DNA of 64,000 bases from Opisthocomus hoazin. Lineage: Eukaryota > Chordata > Aves > Opisthocomiformes > Opisthocomidae. Numbering within the stretch: position 1 is the first letter of the stretch; the number at the start of each line of letters is the position of its first letter. Where the stretch lies: NCBI RefSeq assembly GCF_030867145.1, contig NC_134440.1, positions 9,238,001 to 9,302,000 of the forward strand. Reading direction: 5' to 3'. The notes beneath the pieces are model-generated. The model saw nothing but the letters and a program-made list of their open reading frames with translations. It had not been told where the DNA came from and did no database searches. The position numbers and the translations under genes are program-made. Shown here piece after piece: positions 48,594-60,715 of this stretch.

Positions 48594-48860
48594 ATCACAG
48601 AATCACAGAGTGAATCACAGGATGTTGGGGGTTGGCAGGGCCCTCTGGGGTCACCCAGCCCAACCCCCTGCCCAAGCAGGGTCACAGGGGGATCCCCCAC
48701 CCAACCCCCTGCCCAAGCAGGGTCACCCAGAGCAGCTGCACAGCACCGTGTCCAGGCGGGGCTGGAATATCTCCAGAGAAGGAGACTCCCCAGCCTCCCT
48801 GGGCAGCCTGGGCCAGGGCTGCGGCACCCTCAGAGGGAAGAAGTTCTTCCTCAAATCATC
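48594..48860 (-). repeat. CR1 LINE 3' end
   Basis: This is the reverse complement of a CR1 3' UTR and the last RT codons. A segment of about 45 bp (CCCAACCCCCTGCCCAAGCA) is duplicated in tandem near 48,656-48,725. Confidence 0.88.
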
Positions 48861-48928
48861 ACCTCAGGGGGCACCAGCCTGGCTTTTGCAACTGTAAGGC
48901 TGCAAAGCTGGGGGGGTCCCCAGGTACT

Positions 48929-48943
48929 GGGGGGGGGGGGGGG
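48929..48943 (+). repeat. Poly-G run
   Basis: About 15 consecutive G residues lie next to a GGGGGGGTCCCC stretch, so a G-quadruplex is possible and the length is a likely sequencing-error site. Confidence 0.8.
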
Positions 48944-49844
48944 TGTCAGTGGAAGTATGTGAACAGCTAAAGGCATGTGCAGGGGAAGGGAATCGGGGAC
49001 AACAAGGTGGGGGACAGGCAGAAAGGGGTGTAAAAGGGCCTGGTCATGGGTAAACCAGAGCCAGTCAGGGCGCTTGGCTGCTGAGCAGGGCCACCAGGCA
49101 GGAGGGACCACGCTGCGGTCCGGGGGTCCACGGCCATGGGCAGCCGGTGGGATGGGCGTGTGGTGAGTCCATCAGGCTGGACCGGCCGGCAAGCAGGGGA
49201 CCTGTGGCGGGGTCAGAGGGCACAGGGTCCAGGCGGGGGTGCTGGGCAGACAGAGGGGCCATGTCAGATCTGCAAACGTGTGCGTGAACCCAGCGAGCGC
49301 AGCACGCATCCTCCGCCAGTGACCCCCCCTGCTTCTGCCAGCCTCGCGAGGAGGGGACGTGGCTGCCTGCGCTGGTGGGCGAGGTGGGGGCTGCTGAAGG
49401 CAGGCTGCAGGGCGGGGGTACCTGTCTGACAAATCACTGGTTGACCCTGCAGATGAGAGGTTCAGCAGCAGCAGCCCCCACTGCGCCGTGCCTGTGCCAC
49501 CGGGCAATGGCGGTCCCTGACCAACAAGCCCCCGCAGAGCCATCTGGCAGCAGGTCCCCTGGCACCCTGCATCATTTTGTGCTTTCAGAGCGATGTGACG
49601 AAGCAGAGTGGGTGCCACCCCCGCCAAGATCACTACAAGCAGGGGTGAGGCCATCGCCCCCGCGCGCAGAAAAAGCTGCCTGGGGAGCAGAGAGGTGGGA
49701 TGCGAAGCCCACCACCTGCCAGCCCCCATTCACCAGTAGAGCAATCAAGGCAACATGTGCCCAGCAAACATCTCCACCCTGAAACCCACTGGCAACACGA
49801 CAAACCTGGCAAGCAGCGCCTGCGAGGAGCCAGAACCTCTTCCC

Positions 49845-50765
49845 CCATCACACTATGCAGCCTGGACATCCAGAGCATGGCCACTGGTGACACCAAGCTG
49901 TGTGGCGTGGTTGACGCGCGGGAGGGAAGGGATGCCATTCCGAAGGACCTGGACAGGCTGCAGAGGTGGGCCTGTGTGAACCGCATGAAGTTCAAGGCCA
50001 AGTGCAAGGTCCTGCACGCGGGTCGGGGCAATCCCAAACACAAGTACAGGCTGGGTGGAGAGTGGCTCCAGAGCAGCCCTGAGGAGAAGGACTTGGGGGC
50101 ACTGCTGGATGAGAAGCTCAACACGACCCGGCAATGTGCGCTGGCAGCTCAGAAAGCCGAGCGTCCCCTGGGCTGCATCCCCAGCAGCGTGGGCAGCGGG
50201 CGAGGGAGGGGATTGTGCCCCTTTACCCTGCTCTCTTGAGACCCCACCTGGAGTCCTGAGTCCAGCTCTGGAGCCCTCAGCACAGGACAGAGCTGGAGGT
50301 GCTGGAGCGGGGCCAGAGGAGGCCACGAAGATGATCCAAGGGTTGGAGCACCTCTCCTACGAGGACAGGCTGAGGGAGCTGGGGCTGTTCAGCCTGGAGA
50401 AGAGAAGGCTCTGGGGTGACCTTAGAGCAGCTGCCAGTGCCTGGAGGGGCCGACAGGAAGGATGGAGAGGGGCTTTTCACAAGGGTGTGTAGTGACAGGA
50501 CGAGGGGGAACGGCTCTAAACTAAAAGAGGGCAGATTTAGATGAGATATTAGGAAGAAATTCTTCCCCATGAGGGGGGTGAGGCCCTGGCCCAGGCTGCC
50601 CAGAGGAGCTGTGGCTGCCCCCTCCCTGGCAGTGCTCAAGGCCAGGTTGGACGGGGCTGGGAGCACCCTGGGCTGGTGGAAGGGGGCCCTGCCCATGGCA
50701 GGGGGGTTGGAACCAGATGATCTTTACGGTCTGTTCCAACCCAAACCATTCTATGGTTCTGTCCC
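49845..50765 (+). repeat. CR1 LINE, about 0.9 kb 3' portion
   Basis: Plus-strand RT fragments include [40 protein letters not shown] and [20 protein letters not shown]. The tail is CCAAACCATTCTATGGTTCT. It has frameshifts and is 5'-truncated. Confidence 0.92.
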
Positions 50766-51368
50766 ACGGGGTTGGGGGTGCACACGGTGCCGCTGACCTG
50801 GGCGGGCTCTGAGCATCCTGCCACAGGAAGATACGGGCTCTTCCAGCTCTTATCACCCACCCACAGCTGGCCGAGGGGAGGGCAGAGGCGTCAGATCCTG
50901 TGATGCAAACAGGATGGCTGCACAGCAGGGAACTCCCAAATTCAAGTGTTAGATGAGGTCACACGTCTGCCAGCCGCTTCAGGGCACGGGAGGTGGTCGA
51001 AGCTCCAGTGGTGTGGTCCCCAGCAGAGCCGGGAAGGTGCCAGACTCCCAGCTGCGCTCTCCAGGCCATCCAGCCCCTCTGGACTTTGATCTGCTGGCTC
51101 GGACAAGCTGGAAATGCTGTGCAAGCCCAGTCCAGCCGTGAGCTGGTGAGGAGCTCAGGGGAGCGGAGACCAGACTGAAGACCTTCAGATCCACCCAGAA
51201 CCTTTCCTGGAGTCAGCCTGCAGGTGAGTGCTGCCATCTATAAAGTGCCTGAATGCTGTGACTCTTCCATCATTCCTGCTGCTCATTACCTTTAGGTGGT
51301 CTCCGAGTCTTGCAATTTCCAGTTCCAAGAGGGAATCCTGCCTCCTCTCCCACTGCTTTTCTGCAGAC

Positions 51369-52580
51369 ATGCCGGTATCCAGGCTGGAGAGAGAAGAGAG
51401 GGAGACCATGGCCAGCGAGGTGGAGGAGACGAGCGGAAGAGGTGAGTTTTCAGAAAGGAAGAGGAGGGGGAAGTATCCTCTGCTGAGCAGAAAAATGCAT
51501 CCTGCTTCTGCTGCGGAAGAGCTATTTAGGGTCAAAGCACCTGGGGCTTGTCACAGCCTGGGCTTGTCATGGGGCTGAAACTTGGTGGCTGCAACACCCC
51601 CAGCTGAATTCCTCCTGCTGTAGATCCAACACCACCACCAAAGGCGTCTGAGCTGCCATCCTCAGCTCCCTCCATTGCCCACAGAAAGAAACAGGAACCT
51701 GGGGTGATGTCTGTCGTGCTGGTTTGTGCCCAGACATGCCCATTTCACTCCTGCAGCACCAGAGACCCCCAGGCTCAGGTCCGGGTGTCTGCTCAGCAGA
51801 CGTGCACCCCTCTGCTCAGGTGCATCCTCCTCCAGCACCCTGGGGTCTCCTTGGCCAGGGATCACGTGGAAGCTCCTGGGCCGGGAGCAGGGGCAGGGCA
51901 GCATCGAAGCTGGGGCAGTCCAGCACGAGGGGATGTCCCACCCCACACTGGACACCTCTGGGCAGGGGGAAAGGAAATCGCCCTGTCCCTTCTCTTTCTG
52001 GGGTGGATACAGCCCCGACGCACCCCTATCCTGAGCCGCTTCTCCTCCTCTGTCCCCAGCCGACGTGACCCTGGACCCAGACACCGCCAACCCCTTCCTC
52101 ATCCTGGCTGGTGACCAGAGAGGCGTGGGACGGGGGGACAAGTGGACCTTGCTGCCCGACAACCCTGAGCGGTTCGACACGGAGCCGTGCGTGCTGGGCA
52201 GCCAGGGCTTCGCCACAGGCAGGCACAGCTGGGAGGTGGAGGTGGCCGAGGCGGGGGACTGGTGGGCTGTAGGGGTGGCCCAGGAATCTGTCAAGAGGAA
52301 GGGGGTCCTTAGTTTGTCCCCCCAGGAGGGGATCTGGGCTGTGGGGCAGTGGTTCGGACAATACCACGCTTTCACCAACCCTGACTGGACCCCCCTGCAC
52401 CTTGCCAGCCTCCCCAGGGCCATCCAGATCTGCCTGGACTTTACAGACAGGCAGGTGGCATTTGTGGATTCTGAAAACAAAGCCCCGATCTTTGCTTTCT
52501 GCCTGGCTCCAGGTCCCGGGGAGAGGCTACGCCTGTGGCTCTGGGTGGGGATGGACTCACGGCTCAGGCTGTGCCCCTGA
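51369..52580 (+). CDS. B30.2 (PRY-SPRY)-only protein, two coding exons
   Basis: Exons 51,369-51,441 (ATG after acceptor TTTTCTGCAG, so a non-coding 5' exon is implied, perhaps ending at 51,222) and 52,060-52,580 (phase 1) encode 197 aa. A short charged helix (SRLEREERETMASEVEET) leads into a full B30.2: [62 protein letters not shown] and QICLDFTDRQVAFVD. No signal peptide, Ig, RING or TM exon is seen upstream on this strand; a CR1 lies there instead. It is probably a cytoplasmic protein derived from a butyrophilin or TRIM gene by loss of the 5' part, or a stand-alone B30.2 gene. The frame is intact, so it may be functional. The ligand is unknown. AATAAA lies at 52,972. Confidence 0.75.
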
Positions 52581-52971
52581 CACGGAGGGACGTGGGCAGC
52601 AGGGGGGAGACTGGAAGGGTGAAGACTGTCATCTCAGGTCTTGGTGCTGGGAACTGTGAGGGTCCTGCATCCTGCCAGCTTCTCCTCGCACGGTTCCTCT
52701 GCCCACCAAGTGGGAGGACTGGCAGGTCTTGGAGATGGATGCCGCCAAAGAGCATCCTTCGTCCCCTCCACCCCACAGCTGGGACTGCAGAGCCAACGGG
52801 GAGCACAGAGATTCAGTGCATGGAGGAGCTTGGGGCAAGGTGGCCCCAGGGCAGAGAAGTGGCTTTCACTGCCAGGGCACTGCAGAGCTGTTTCCTATCA
52901 GGCCATGAAAAATACAGCAGGTTCAAACTCCTTAAAAGATGCTGGAGTAACATCTCTGGATTTTTTCAAGT

Positions 52972-52977
52972 AATAAA
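52972..52977 (+). terminator. Polyadenylation signal of the B30.2-only gene
   Basis: The first AATAAA downstream of the stop codon, about 390 bases on. Confidence 0.6.
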
Positions 52978-53251
52978 GTTAAAAAAATCCCCAAACATAG
53001 CTGGATGCTGGAGCTCATGATAACACTTATCTTCTCCATACATCCAAACCCTCTCCTTGTCTTGTTTCCAGTTCTCACCGACACGTGCATTAAGCACATT
53101 TCTTACAGCAGCGCACTAGGAAAAGCTTCAGGGACAGTCGAGGAAGGCAAACAAGAAATTGAGAAGTGTCTGAAGTCCACAGGAGGGCCAATTCCTACAG
53201 ATCTGCCCTTCTCTGACCCCCCCCCCCCCAACTCTCCTTTTCCTCCCACAG

Positions 53252-53700
53252 AATAGACAGGACTGGTTCAGGTGGAAGGGACCTACAATGGTCATCCAGT
53301 CCAGCTGCCTGACCACGTCAGGGCTGACCAAAAGTTGAATCATGTTCTTAAGGGCATTGTCCAAATGCCTCTTAAATCCTGACAGGCCCACCCCAGAGGA
53401 AGCCTGTTCCAGTGCTTGAGCACCCTCTTGGTACAGAAATGCTTCCCAATGTCCAGTCCGAACCTCCCCTGGTGCAGCTTTGAAGTCCTATCATGGCATC
53501 CCAGGGAGAAGGGACCAGCACCTCCCTCTCCACGTCGCCTCCTCAGGAAGCTGCACAGAGCAGTGCGGTCGCCCCTCAGCCTCCTCCTCTCCAAACGAGG
53601 CCAACCCAGAGTGCTCAGCTGCTCCTCAAAGGACATGCCTCCCACCCATAGATCTGCTCCAGAGAACCAGCACTTTTGGGAAATGACGTTCAAAGGACAT
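53252..53700 (-). repeat. Diverged CR1 LINE 3' end
   Basis: The reverse complement encodes weakened CR1 blocks (EEQLSTLGWPRLERRRLRGD, HQGRFGLDIGKHFCTKRVLK) and a 3' UTR with GGTCATCCAGTCCAGCTGCC on the plus strand. It is old relative to most copies here. Confidence 0.8.
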
Positions 53701-55500
53701 GCTAGACCTGGTAAAAGGGTGGGGTGGTTCCAGCTCCCAGGGACCTCACTTCGTCCTCTCCTGCTCTTAGGAGAAGAAAAGGTGAATGAAGGTGAAGGGG
53801 AACTTTGCCTGGGTGCAGCCAAGATTTCACCTTCTCCAGCCACATTGCTGGTTGGATCCTCTCAGTACCAACTCAGTTGTCACCTTTGTGGTGGCAGCTG
53901 GGCACAGGCAACAGCTCTGGTCTCCCCAGTCTACTCCAGTACCTGGAAAGAGTTGCGGCATGGGGTCAGGCACAGACATCCTGCCCTGACACTAGAGGAT
54001 GGGCTCACCTACCTCTCTGGCACTGCGTGGGGACCCGTGACATCCCGTTGCACCCAGGCTCTGCACTTCCACGGGGCAGCAATCGAGCAAAGCAACCCAA
54101 GGGACCATCCAAGAAGCCAATCCCAAAATTCGTGGGATTAACATAACAGAGCACAGAAAAGGGGAAAACTCTGGTAGGAACAGGCGAGGTCTCCAAGCAG
54201 CTGCCCACGTCTTGGTGCCAGCACATCCTCGGCTCCTGGTGCCAACTCTGATGCTGTGCCCATGCAGGAGGAGGGAGAGCTGACCCTGCCAGGGCTACGG
54301 CTCTGCCATTCCACGAGCAAACCGAGGGCAAGGTGAGGTCCCACAGCCAGAGCATGCAGGCAGCCGGGTACGTGTCTGGGAAGAGCTGGAATCAACCCCG
54401 GCAGCAGCACCACAGCCAAACCCAGCAGGTCACCATGGGCTTCTGGCCCCAGAGCAAGGATGGGGGCTTCACCCTTGAGCAAGCTATGACTTTCACAGAT
54501 GCTTTTTCACCCATCCCACCCCCTTCCAAAGCTGGTATTACTAATCCTAGGCAGAGTTTGTGTTTGTAGCATTCTCTCTCTTCACCATCCCTTGAATCCC
54601 TCCCCTCTGCTCCAGCCCCCACCACCCCTTTCACAGGTGAGCTTTTCCAACAGAAGCAGATGGAGCCAACGTGTTTAAAGCCCTTCTCATCTGTCAGCAA
54701 GTTCTTGTGGCATGGATTTAGTTTCACATTTGTCTGACCAGCATTTGAACTTTGGTTATTTATTGTTTATTTCTGTAACTTTGGTTATACATATTTTTTG
54801 CTTCTACCACGCAATGCCACAAAACCTGGCAGCTCTACGAATCAGCAGGTCTCAAACCAGCAACTCTTACAGCCTCTTCCTAAACTTCAGCAAATTCCTG
54901 GTATTAGTTTATCATTATTCTAGATTATAATTCCACCCACAAAATTATTTGGAGATGTAAATCCTACTAGGACCTCCCAAAAAGATGAATATTCACTTGT
55001 GTTTTCTTGAGCTAACACCAGAATCAAATCAGGCCAACCACGGGGACTAATGCATGGAGGCTGCCGAGGCTTCAGAGCATTGCCCCATGGTCAGGTGGGC
55101 TGCTGAGCAAGGTTTCATCCTCCCTACCAACCCCTCTATTTCCCCAGGTAAAAATGTACCATCGCTGGGTACCCCAATGCCACTGCTCTGCCCCTCAGTC
55201 CCCCTCAGGGCTCCTGTAAACAGAGTCTGTCCCCAGAAATGGCCATTCCTCACCCACAGCCCTGCTCTAAGCCTCTTCCTCTGCGGTGGGACGAAGGTTG
55301 GGGAAGCCCATGGATCTCTGCTCTCAGCGAGGCAACTTTTACTTCAGTTCCGAGGTTCAACAGCCTCCGAGGCTCACAGCAGCAGGTTTGTGGATGGAGA
55401 TGGCAGAAGACCTGTAAGCAGATGGGAGTCCCCGAGGACTAGTCAGACGGGGCTGCAGGAGGGCAGGATGGCTGCAGCAGAGCCTCCTCAGAGGGACACA
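53700..55500. other. Spacer between the two convergent B30.2 genes
   Basis: No gene is recognised. Minus-strand AATAAA hexamers near 54,756 could end the TRIM-type transcript. 54.7-55.0 kb is locally AT-rich. Confidence 0.4.
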
Positions 55501-55513
55501 ACCTCCTCGGGTC

Positions 55514-58500
55514 TCAGGGCAGTTTGAGCTTGGACCCCTTTCCCACCCAGAACCAGGGGTGGATTCGCTCCCCCGCAAACACGGCTTTACGGAAAGTGAA
55601 AATCACAGCCTCGCTGTCCACATCGACAAACATCACCTGCCCCCCTGCATGGTCCAGACAGACCCTCACCCTCCGGGGGACTGTGTCGGGGAGGACAGGG
55701 GTGGGACATGGGGAAGTGAGAGCCTGAAACTTCTCCTTATACCGGCCCACTGCCCAGATTCCCCCCGCCGGGCTCATGTCAATCGGTCCCTTCCTCTTGA
55801 CGGACTCCAGGGCCACCCCCACGGCCCAGCGCGTCCCATAGCCCAGCTCCACCTCCCAGCACGGCTGCCCTGAGTCGAACCCCTCGCAGCCCAGCACACA
55901 AGGCCACGGGTCAAACCGCTCGGGGTTGTCAAGCTGGCTCTGCGGTGTGGCTGCCTGCATGACACTTCTCTGATCTTCTGACAAGACGAGCTGGGACTGA
56001 GCTGTGTCTGGATCCAGAGTCACATTCACTGCAAGAGAGAAGACGGGTCAAAGAACGAGGGGTAGAGATCAACCGTGGGAAGAGTTTCACCATGCTGGGT
56101 CCATGTTTGGTCCTGGCCTGGGAGGAAACCTGGCAATACTTTTCTTCCAGAAGCTGCCTAGCTCAAAATGGGCAGCAGCTCTGTGCCCTGAGCCAAGGCA
56201 TGTGAAGATTCACTGTCCCCCAAAACATGTGTTGCATCCCTTGCAGTCAGGGTTAATTGAAGCAGGTTCCCCAGCAGAACTCACCTTTTGTGTATGGTCC
56301 CTGTGATTTCTCCACTCCATCCCCCGAGTAGGTTGTCAAAGCATCTGAAAGAGAGATGGAGCCCAGAGGTCACCTCTGATGTGCGGATAACACCACCAGC
56401 ACCAGGAGGTGGTTTGTGGAGACCACCTCCGGGAGCTGGTGGGCAGAGATGCTGCACCCTTCCCTCCCCGGTGCACACGCTGCTTGCTTGCTGCGCCTGC
56501 TGGCTTTGCCAGTTGAAGCAGGAAGGAAGAAACCTAAAGCAGCTGGAGCAAAAAAAATTTGGGGCTACCTAGCACGAGATGGACACAGGCATACTGAAGC
56601 ATCTCTAGGGGGTCACCAAGATGGTTTGAGGAGTTGCAGGATCTTTGTCTTCAGAGATATTCAGAACTCAGCTGGAGAAAACACAGAACAATCCCAACTA
56701 GCAGTACCCGCTTTGAGCTGAGGTTTGGGCTGGATGACCTCCAGAGGTCCTTTCCAGCCTAAATTACTCTGCACTATGCCAGGCTCTGCCCAACAGTCAT
56801 CTCAATCTATTCTTTGGGGACGAGCCTCCTCATTAGGAGAGCCTGAGCTGAGAATCATCCGGGCATACTGGGACATCTGGGACTTGTTCACATCCCTGAC
56901 CCTGTTCCAGCCATGGAGCAGGCCTGGAGAACAGATCCTGGGCAGAAAGAGCCGTGGCAGCACCCGTCTCAGGCGTTGGACAAAGGGTGGTGAAACAGGT
57001 TCCCATGCACAGCAATTTGTTAGCGGGCTCCATAGCTGATGATGTGAATCTACACTCATGTTGACTGTTCTTTTGGGGAAAAAATAAAAGCAACAGTAGA
57101 TCAAGAGAGAGAGGAGAGGAACGGAGGAAAAAAGAAGAAAGGGAACCCAAGACTCTCCCGCTTTAGCTGTGACCCCTCTGCCTTATGTCCCCAGGGTGGC
57201 AAATGCTACACAAGGGTGTTCAGCTCTTCCTCCCCTCTGCAGGGCATTGACCACCCCTTTCTTCCACCCCCGGGATGCCTCTCCCTTCTCCCCTGAGATC
57301 CCTTCTCTGTACCTTGGGGTTTTCTTGCTGTCTCCTCTAGCATGGGGGCTTTTTCTGAGCAGACGCCGGGCTGCTTCTTCAGCTCGTGGCTCCTCCGCTC
57401 CTCTCGCTGGAGATCTGCCCTCTCACACCTGGAGCTGTAGAAGCCACAGCATTTATATTTCTCCTTTAACCCAGTCTCCTGTTAGTACCACTTGCTAGAG
57501 GCCACTTTCCAGCTGAATCAATACCCTCCAGAAAGTTCATTCTTTTTTCTTTTCTTTTTTTAAGCATAAGAGCATCAACAAGAAAAGAGACAGCAGGTCT
57601 CATTAGCTGGGTCACTACTCTGTCCTGGTGCGCTAATTATCACTTAAATTTCTATGATGAGCGATGGTCCTGGTGCCCCCCGTCACCCTGTCCCTCCAGA
57701 TCAAACCTGCAGCACAACTGAGCACCGAAGCCCTGAGCCAAGGGCACTACGCCCTGGTCTCTACGCCTCAGCGTCACTACACAGCGGTCACGGAGAGGCC
57801 AACCAGGCTTGCAACCAGAGACCTGGGAAATGAAATGTCCTCCCTGAATATTTCCCCACAGACAGACCTTCTTGGTCAAGTCGTACCGGTTCATCCGCCT
57901 CCAGAAAACTGAAATATGAGCACCGATGGGGCACCCCTGGTGTCTGAGGTATCCGGCTTTGTCCGAGGGCAGGGCAAAGCAGCAGCGCGAAGTACAGGAG
58001 AAAGCACCACATACCTGCTCAGAACGTCACTGGTGTCCTGGGTGGGAGAAAGAGAGAAGCAGCTCAGTGCTACTTGTCCTGCACACACGTTCCTCACCTT
58101 CCCCTTCCACAGTGAGCAGGTACACCAGCAAGGCAAGATTAATAAGCTAATCAAGGTAAGATTAGCCCCTCGCGTGCTTCCAATGTGCCGGTGTTTCGGC
58201 AGACCCCACCTGCGGGGACTCGTGTCCTGGCAGCCGAGACTCCTTCTCCCTGATCAGGCCATCCAGATGAATGATCTTCTTGGAGAATGTAGCAGCACTT
58301 TCTTTCAGTCTTGTTTCAACCTGCTTCTCCAGCTCTCCCAGCCGAGCCAGCAGCAGGCACTCTTGTTCCTCCAGGTACTGTCGCAGCTGCTTAAACGCAG
58401 GCACAATCCTCTGCCTCTCCGCCTTCACTTTCTCCTTTCGGAGCAGAAACAATCCTCTCAGGGGAGGGTGGGAGCACAGAGAGGGACAGGCAGCAATTAA

Positions 58501-60682
58501 AAGCATCCACGGCTTTTACCTTCTGGTGTGGAGCATGGCTGTGATTCCCGGGGTGCTCATCGGGCACCGACAGCTGGACACAGCAGTTCAACCTCCCAGC
58601 TCAAGGCCAAGAACCAGCCTTGCTTCACCCTCCCCAGATGAACTTCTTCCCAGTAGCACCATGCACCTACCAGGTAGTCCTGGCAGATCCACCGCTCCTT
58701 TCTTTCCCTTTCCTCCAGTTCTCCTTTCTCTCTCCTGAGGCTTTCCAGCTGTGCCTGTATCTGCTCCTGGAAGATGAGACTCCTTTTAGGAGCTCCCCAC
58801 CACCCCACGCTTTGTGTCCAGAAAATTGGCTGATCCCTGGGCTGGACATCAGCAGCCTCTGGCACAGCGTCAGCCTCGGGACCTGTGGGACCAGGACGCT
58901 CGCAGGGGTCGGGGCGACTGTGGAAGGTGATGAGGGAACATGCAGAGGGAGGGAACTGGGGAGGAACCAAGGAGGAACAGGCACAAAGGGCTACAAAAGG
59001 GACTGGCAGTGGGTAAGGTGGAGCTGGTCAGAGCGCTCGTCAGACCCAGCCCTGCACCTGATCACCACAGTCTGTCCCACTTTCTCGTTAAATCCTTTCT
59101 TCACTATCTTTTGGACCATCTCTCTGTATCCCATGGGTGCGAGTGCTGCAAGGACCAAGTGCCAGTTACTGGGGGGACCAGTGCAAGTAGATTTGGTGGC
59201 AGTGCCCGCAGCCAGATGGGGGGTGCAGGCACCCCGGGGCTGGGGTCGCAGCTCCTGGAGTCAGTCGAGTCTCGGTGCAGCTGCTGGAGCAGGTGGGGGT
59301 CCCGCATGCCAGCCACTGTGTATGGCAGAGGGTCTATCCCCAAAACCAGCAACTGGGGGGACTGGGGTGAGTGAGGAGCTCAGCACCAGCAGCTGGAGCG
59401 GAACCACAACCCACCTGCGTGGGCAGAATCCTTGTGGAGTCAGATGCCAAAAATCAAAAGAACACTACAGACTGATCACAGCCACTGTTTCCACCCTGGT
59501 CTGGCAGACAGCAGCGCGCGGAGGGACGCTGGAGGGGCCACCAAGGCAGGAGAATATAATGTCATATACGTAAACCACACAACGTGGTCCTGAGGAGAGA
59601 CTCCCATTGCCCTCATGAAGCCTTGATAAATCAAAAAAAAGCCACAAAGCACAAAAAGGGAAACTGCAGCAACAGGAAGACATCGGTCAAGAAACGGCAA
59701 CAAAAAAAGCATGGAGGGTGCAGTTGCAGCCTTGACTCCTGGCAGGGAGCGTGGGCTTTTGCAGACTGGAAAGCTTTCCGACAGGTAGATAAAAACATCA
59801 CATCTGCAAAGAACGCCCTCAAAGCTGTGAGCAGAGACACGTAAGGAGCCGTGCAGCACAGGGACTGCGCACAGAGTGACCCCAGCCCGTGCACGTCATA
59901 CAACCGCAGAATCCTTCCGATTGGAAAAGACCTCCAAGATCATCCAGTCCAGCTGTCACCCCAACACCCCCATGCCTGCTAAACCATGTCCCCAAGTGCC
60001 ACGTCCACACGGTGTTTGAACCCCTCCAGGGATGGGGACTCCCCCACTGCCCTGGGCAGCCTGGGCCAATGCCTGACCACTCTCTCAGTACAGAAATTTT
60101 CCCCAATAATCAATCTAAACCTCCCCTGATGCACCTTGAGGCCATGGTCTCTCGTCCTGTCGCCGGTTACCTGGGAGAAGACCCCAGCCCCCCTCACTCC
60201 CCCCTCCTGGCAGGGAGCTGCAGAGAGCGAGAAGGTCTCCCCTCAGCCTCCCCTTCTCCAGCCTGAGCAGCCCCAGCTCCCCCAGCCGCTCCCCATCAGA
60301 CTGGTTCTCCAGACCCCTCCCCAGCCTCGCTGCCCTTCCCCACAACCAAGCGCCCCAGGAGATGGCCCCGTGCGGGGAAGGCAGCCGTCCCTCACCAGTG
60401 GGAGGAACCCTGGGTGCCCGGCAGCCTCACCTCGGCCACCCCGGGCCGGCCCAGCCGCCTCAGCCCCTGCGCGATGGCACCCAGGGGCCGGTTGGGCCGC
60501 AGGGTGCAGCCGGGGAAGGGCTCCCGGCACTGCGGGCAGGACGGGGCGGCAGCCCGGGCCCAGCACAGCGAGATGCAGGCGCGGCAGAAGTTGTGCCCGC
60601 AGTCCAGCATCACCGGAGCGCAGAAGAAATCCAGGCAGATGGAGCAGATGGCCTCCTCCCGCAGCTCCTCGGCGGCCGCCAT
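55514..60682 (-). CDS. TRIM-type RING, coiled-coil, B30.2 E3 ubiquitin ligase without B-box
   Basis: Exons: 60,682-60,431 ([30 protein letters not shown]), 58,766-58,671 (96 bp coil; [20 protein letters not shown]), 58,434-58,210 (225 bp coil; [20 protein letters not shown]), 58,037-58,015 (23 bp; DTSDVLSR), 57,428-57,313 ([10 protein letters not shown]), 56,344-56,285 (60 bp) and 56,028-55,514 (B30.2; [58 protein letters not shown]). Phases all fit: 1,287 bp, 428 aa. The 96/225-231/23/116/60 exon ladder is that of TRIM7/27/39-like genes. Those carry RING and B-box in one exon. Here the RING exon ends at a donor right after the RING linker, and I find no B-box before the coil. An ISRE precedes the ATG. 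It is probably an interferon-induced cytoplasmic ligase; substrate unknown. Confidence 0.85.
56575..56775 (+). repeat. CR1 LINE 3' tail remnant in a TRIM-gene intron
   Basis: TTTGGGCTGGATGACCTCCA and the following GTCCTTTCCAGCCTAAATT match the CR1 3' UTR. The part before it (AGAGATATTCAGAACTCAGC) is a diverged CR1 coding end. Confidence 0.75.
59900..60350 (-). repeat. CR1 LINE 3' end in intron 1 of the TRIM-type gene
   Basis: Minus-strand CR1 RT end ([40 protein letters not shown]) with its 3' UTR at 59,905-59,990. It sits about 80 bp inside the intron that follows the RING exon. Confidence 0.92.
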
Positions 60683-60715
60683 GGCTGGGGCTCGGCGGCC
60701 AGAAGGGCTTGGGTG

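Noticed and set aside
58767-60430. A B-box exon in intron 1 of the TRIM-type gene
   Set aside because: I found no C-x2-H ... C-x2-C ... H-x2-H pattern on the minus strand, though a visual search can miss a short exon.
55514-60682. RING exon and B30.2 exons as two separate genes
   Set aside because: Same strand, compatible phases throughout, and the standard TRIM exon-size ladder between them make one gene the simpler reading. Transcripts would settle it.
55514-60682. Identification of the RING gene as RNF135
   Set aside because: RING and B30.2 sequences and the 96/225/23/116/60-bp exon ladder resemble TRIM7/27/39-like genes and not RNF135.
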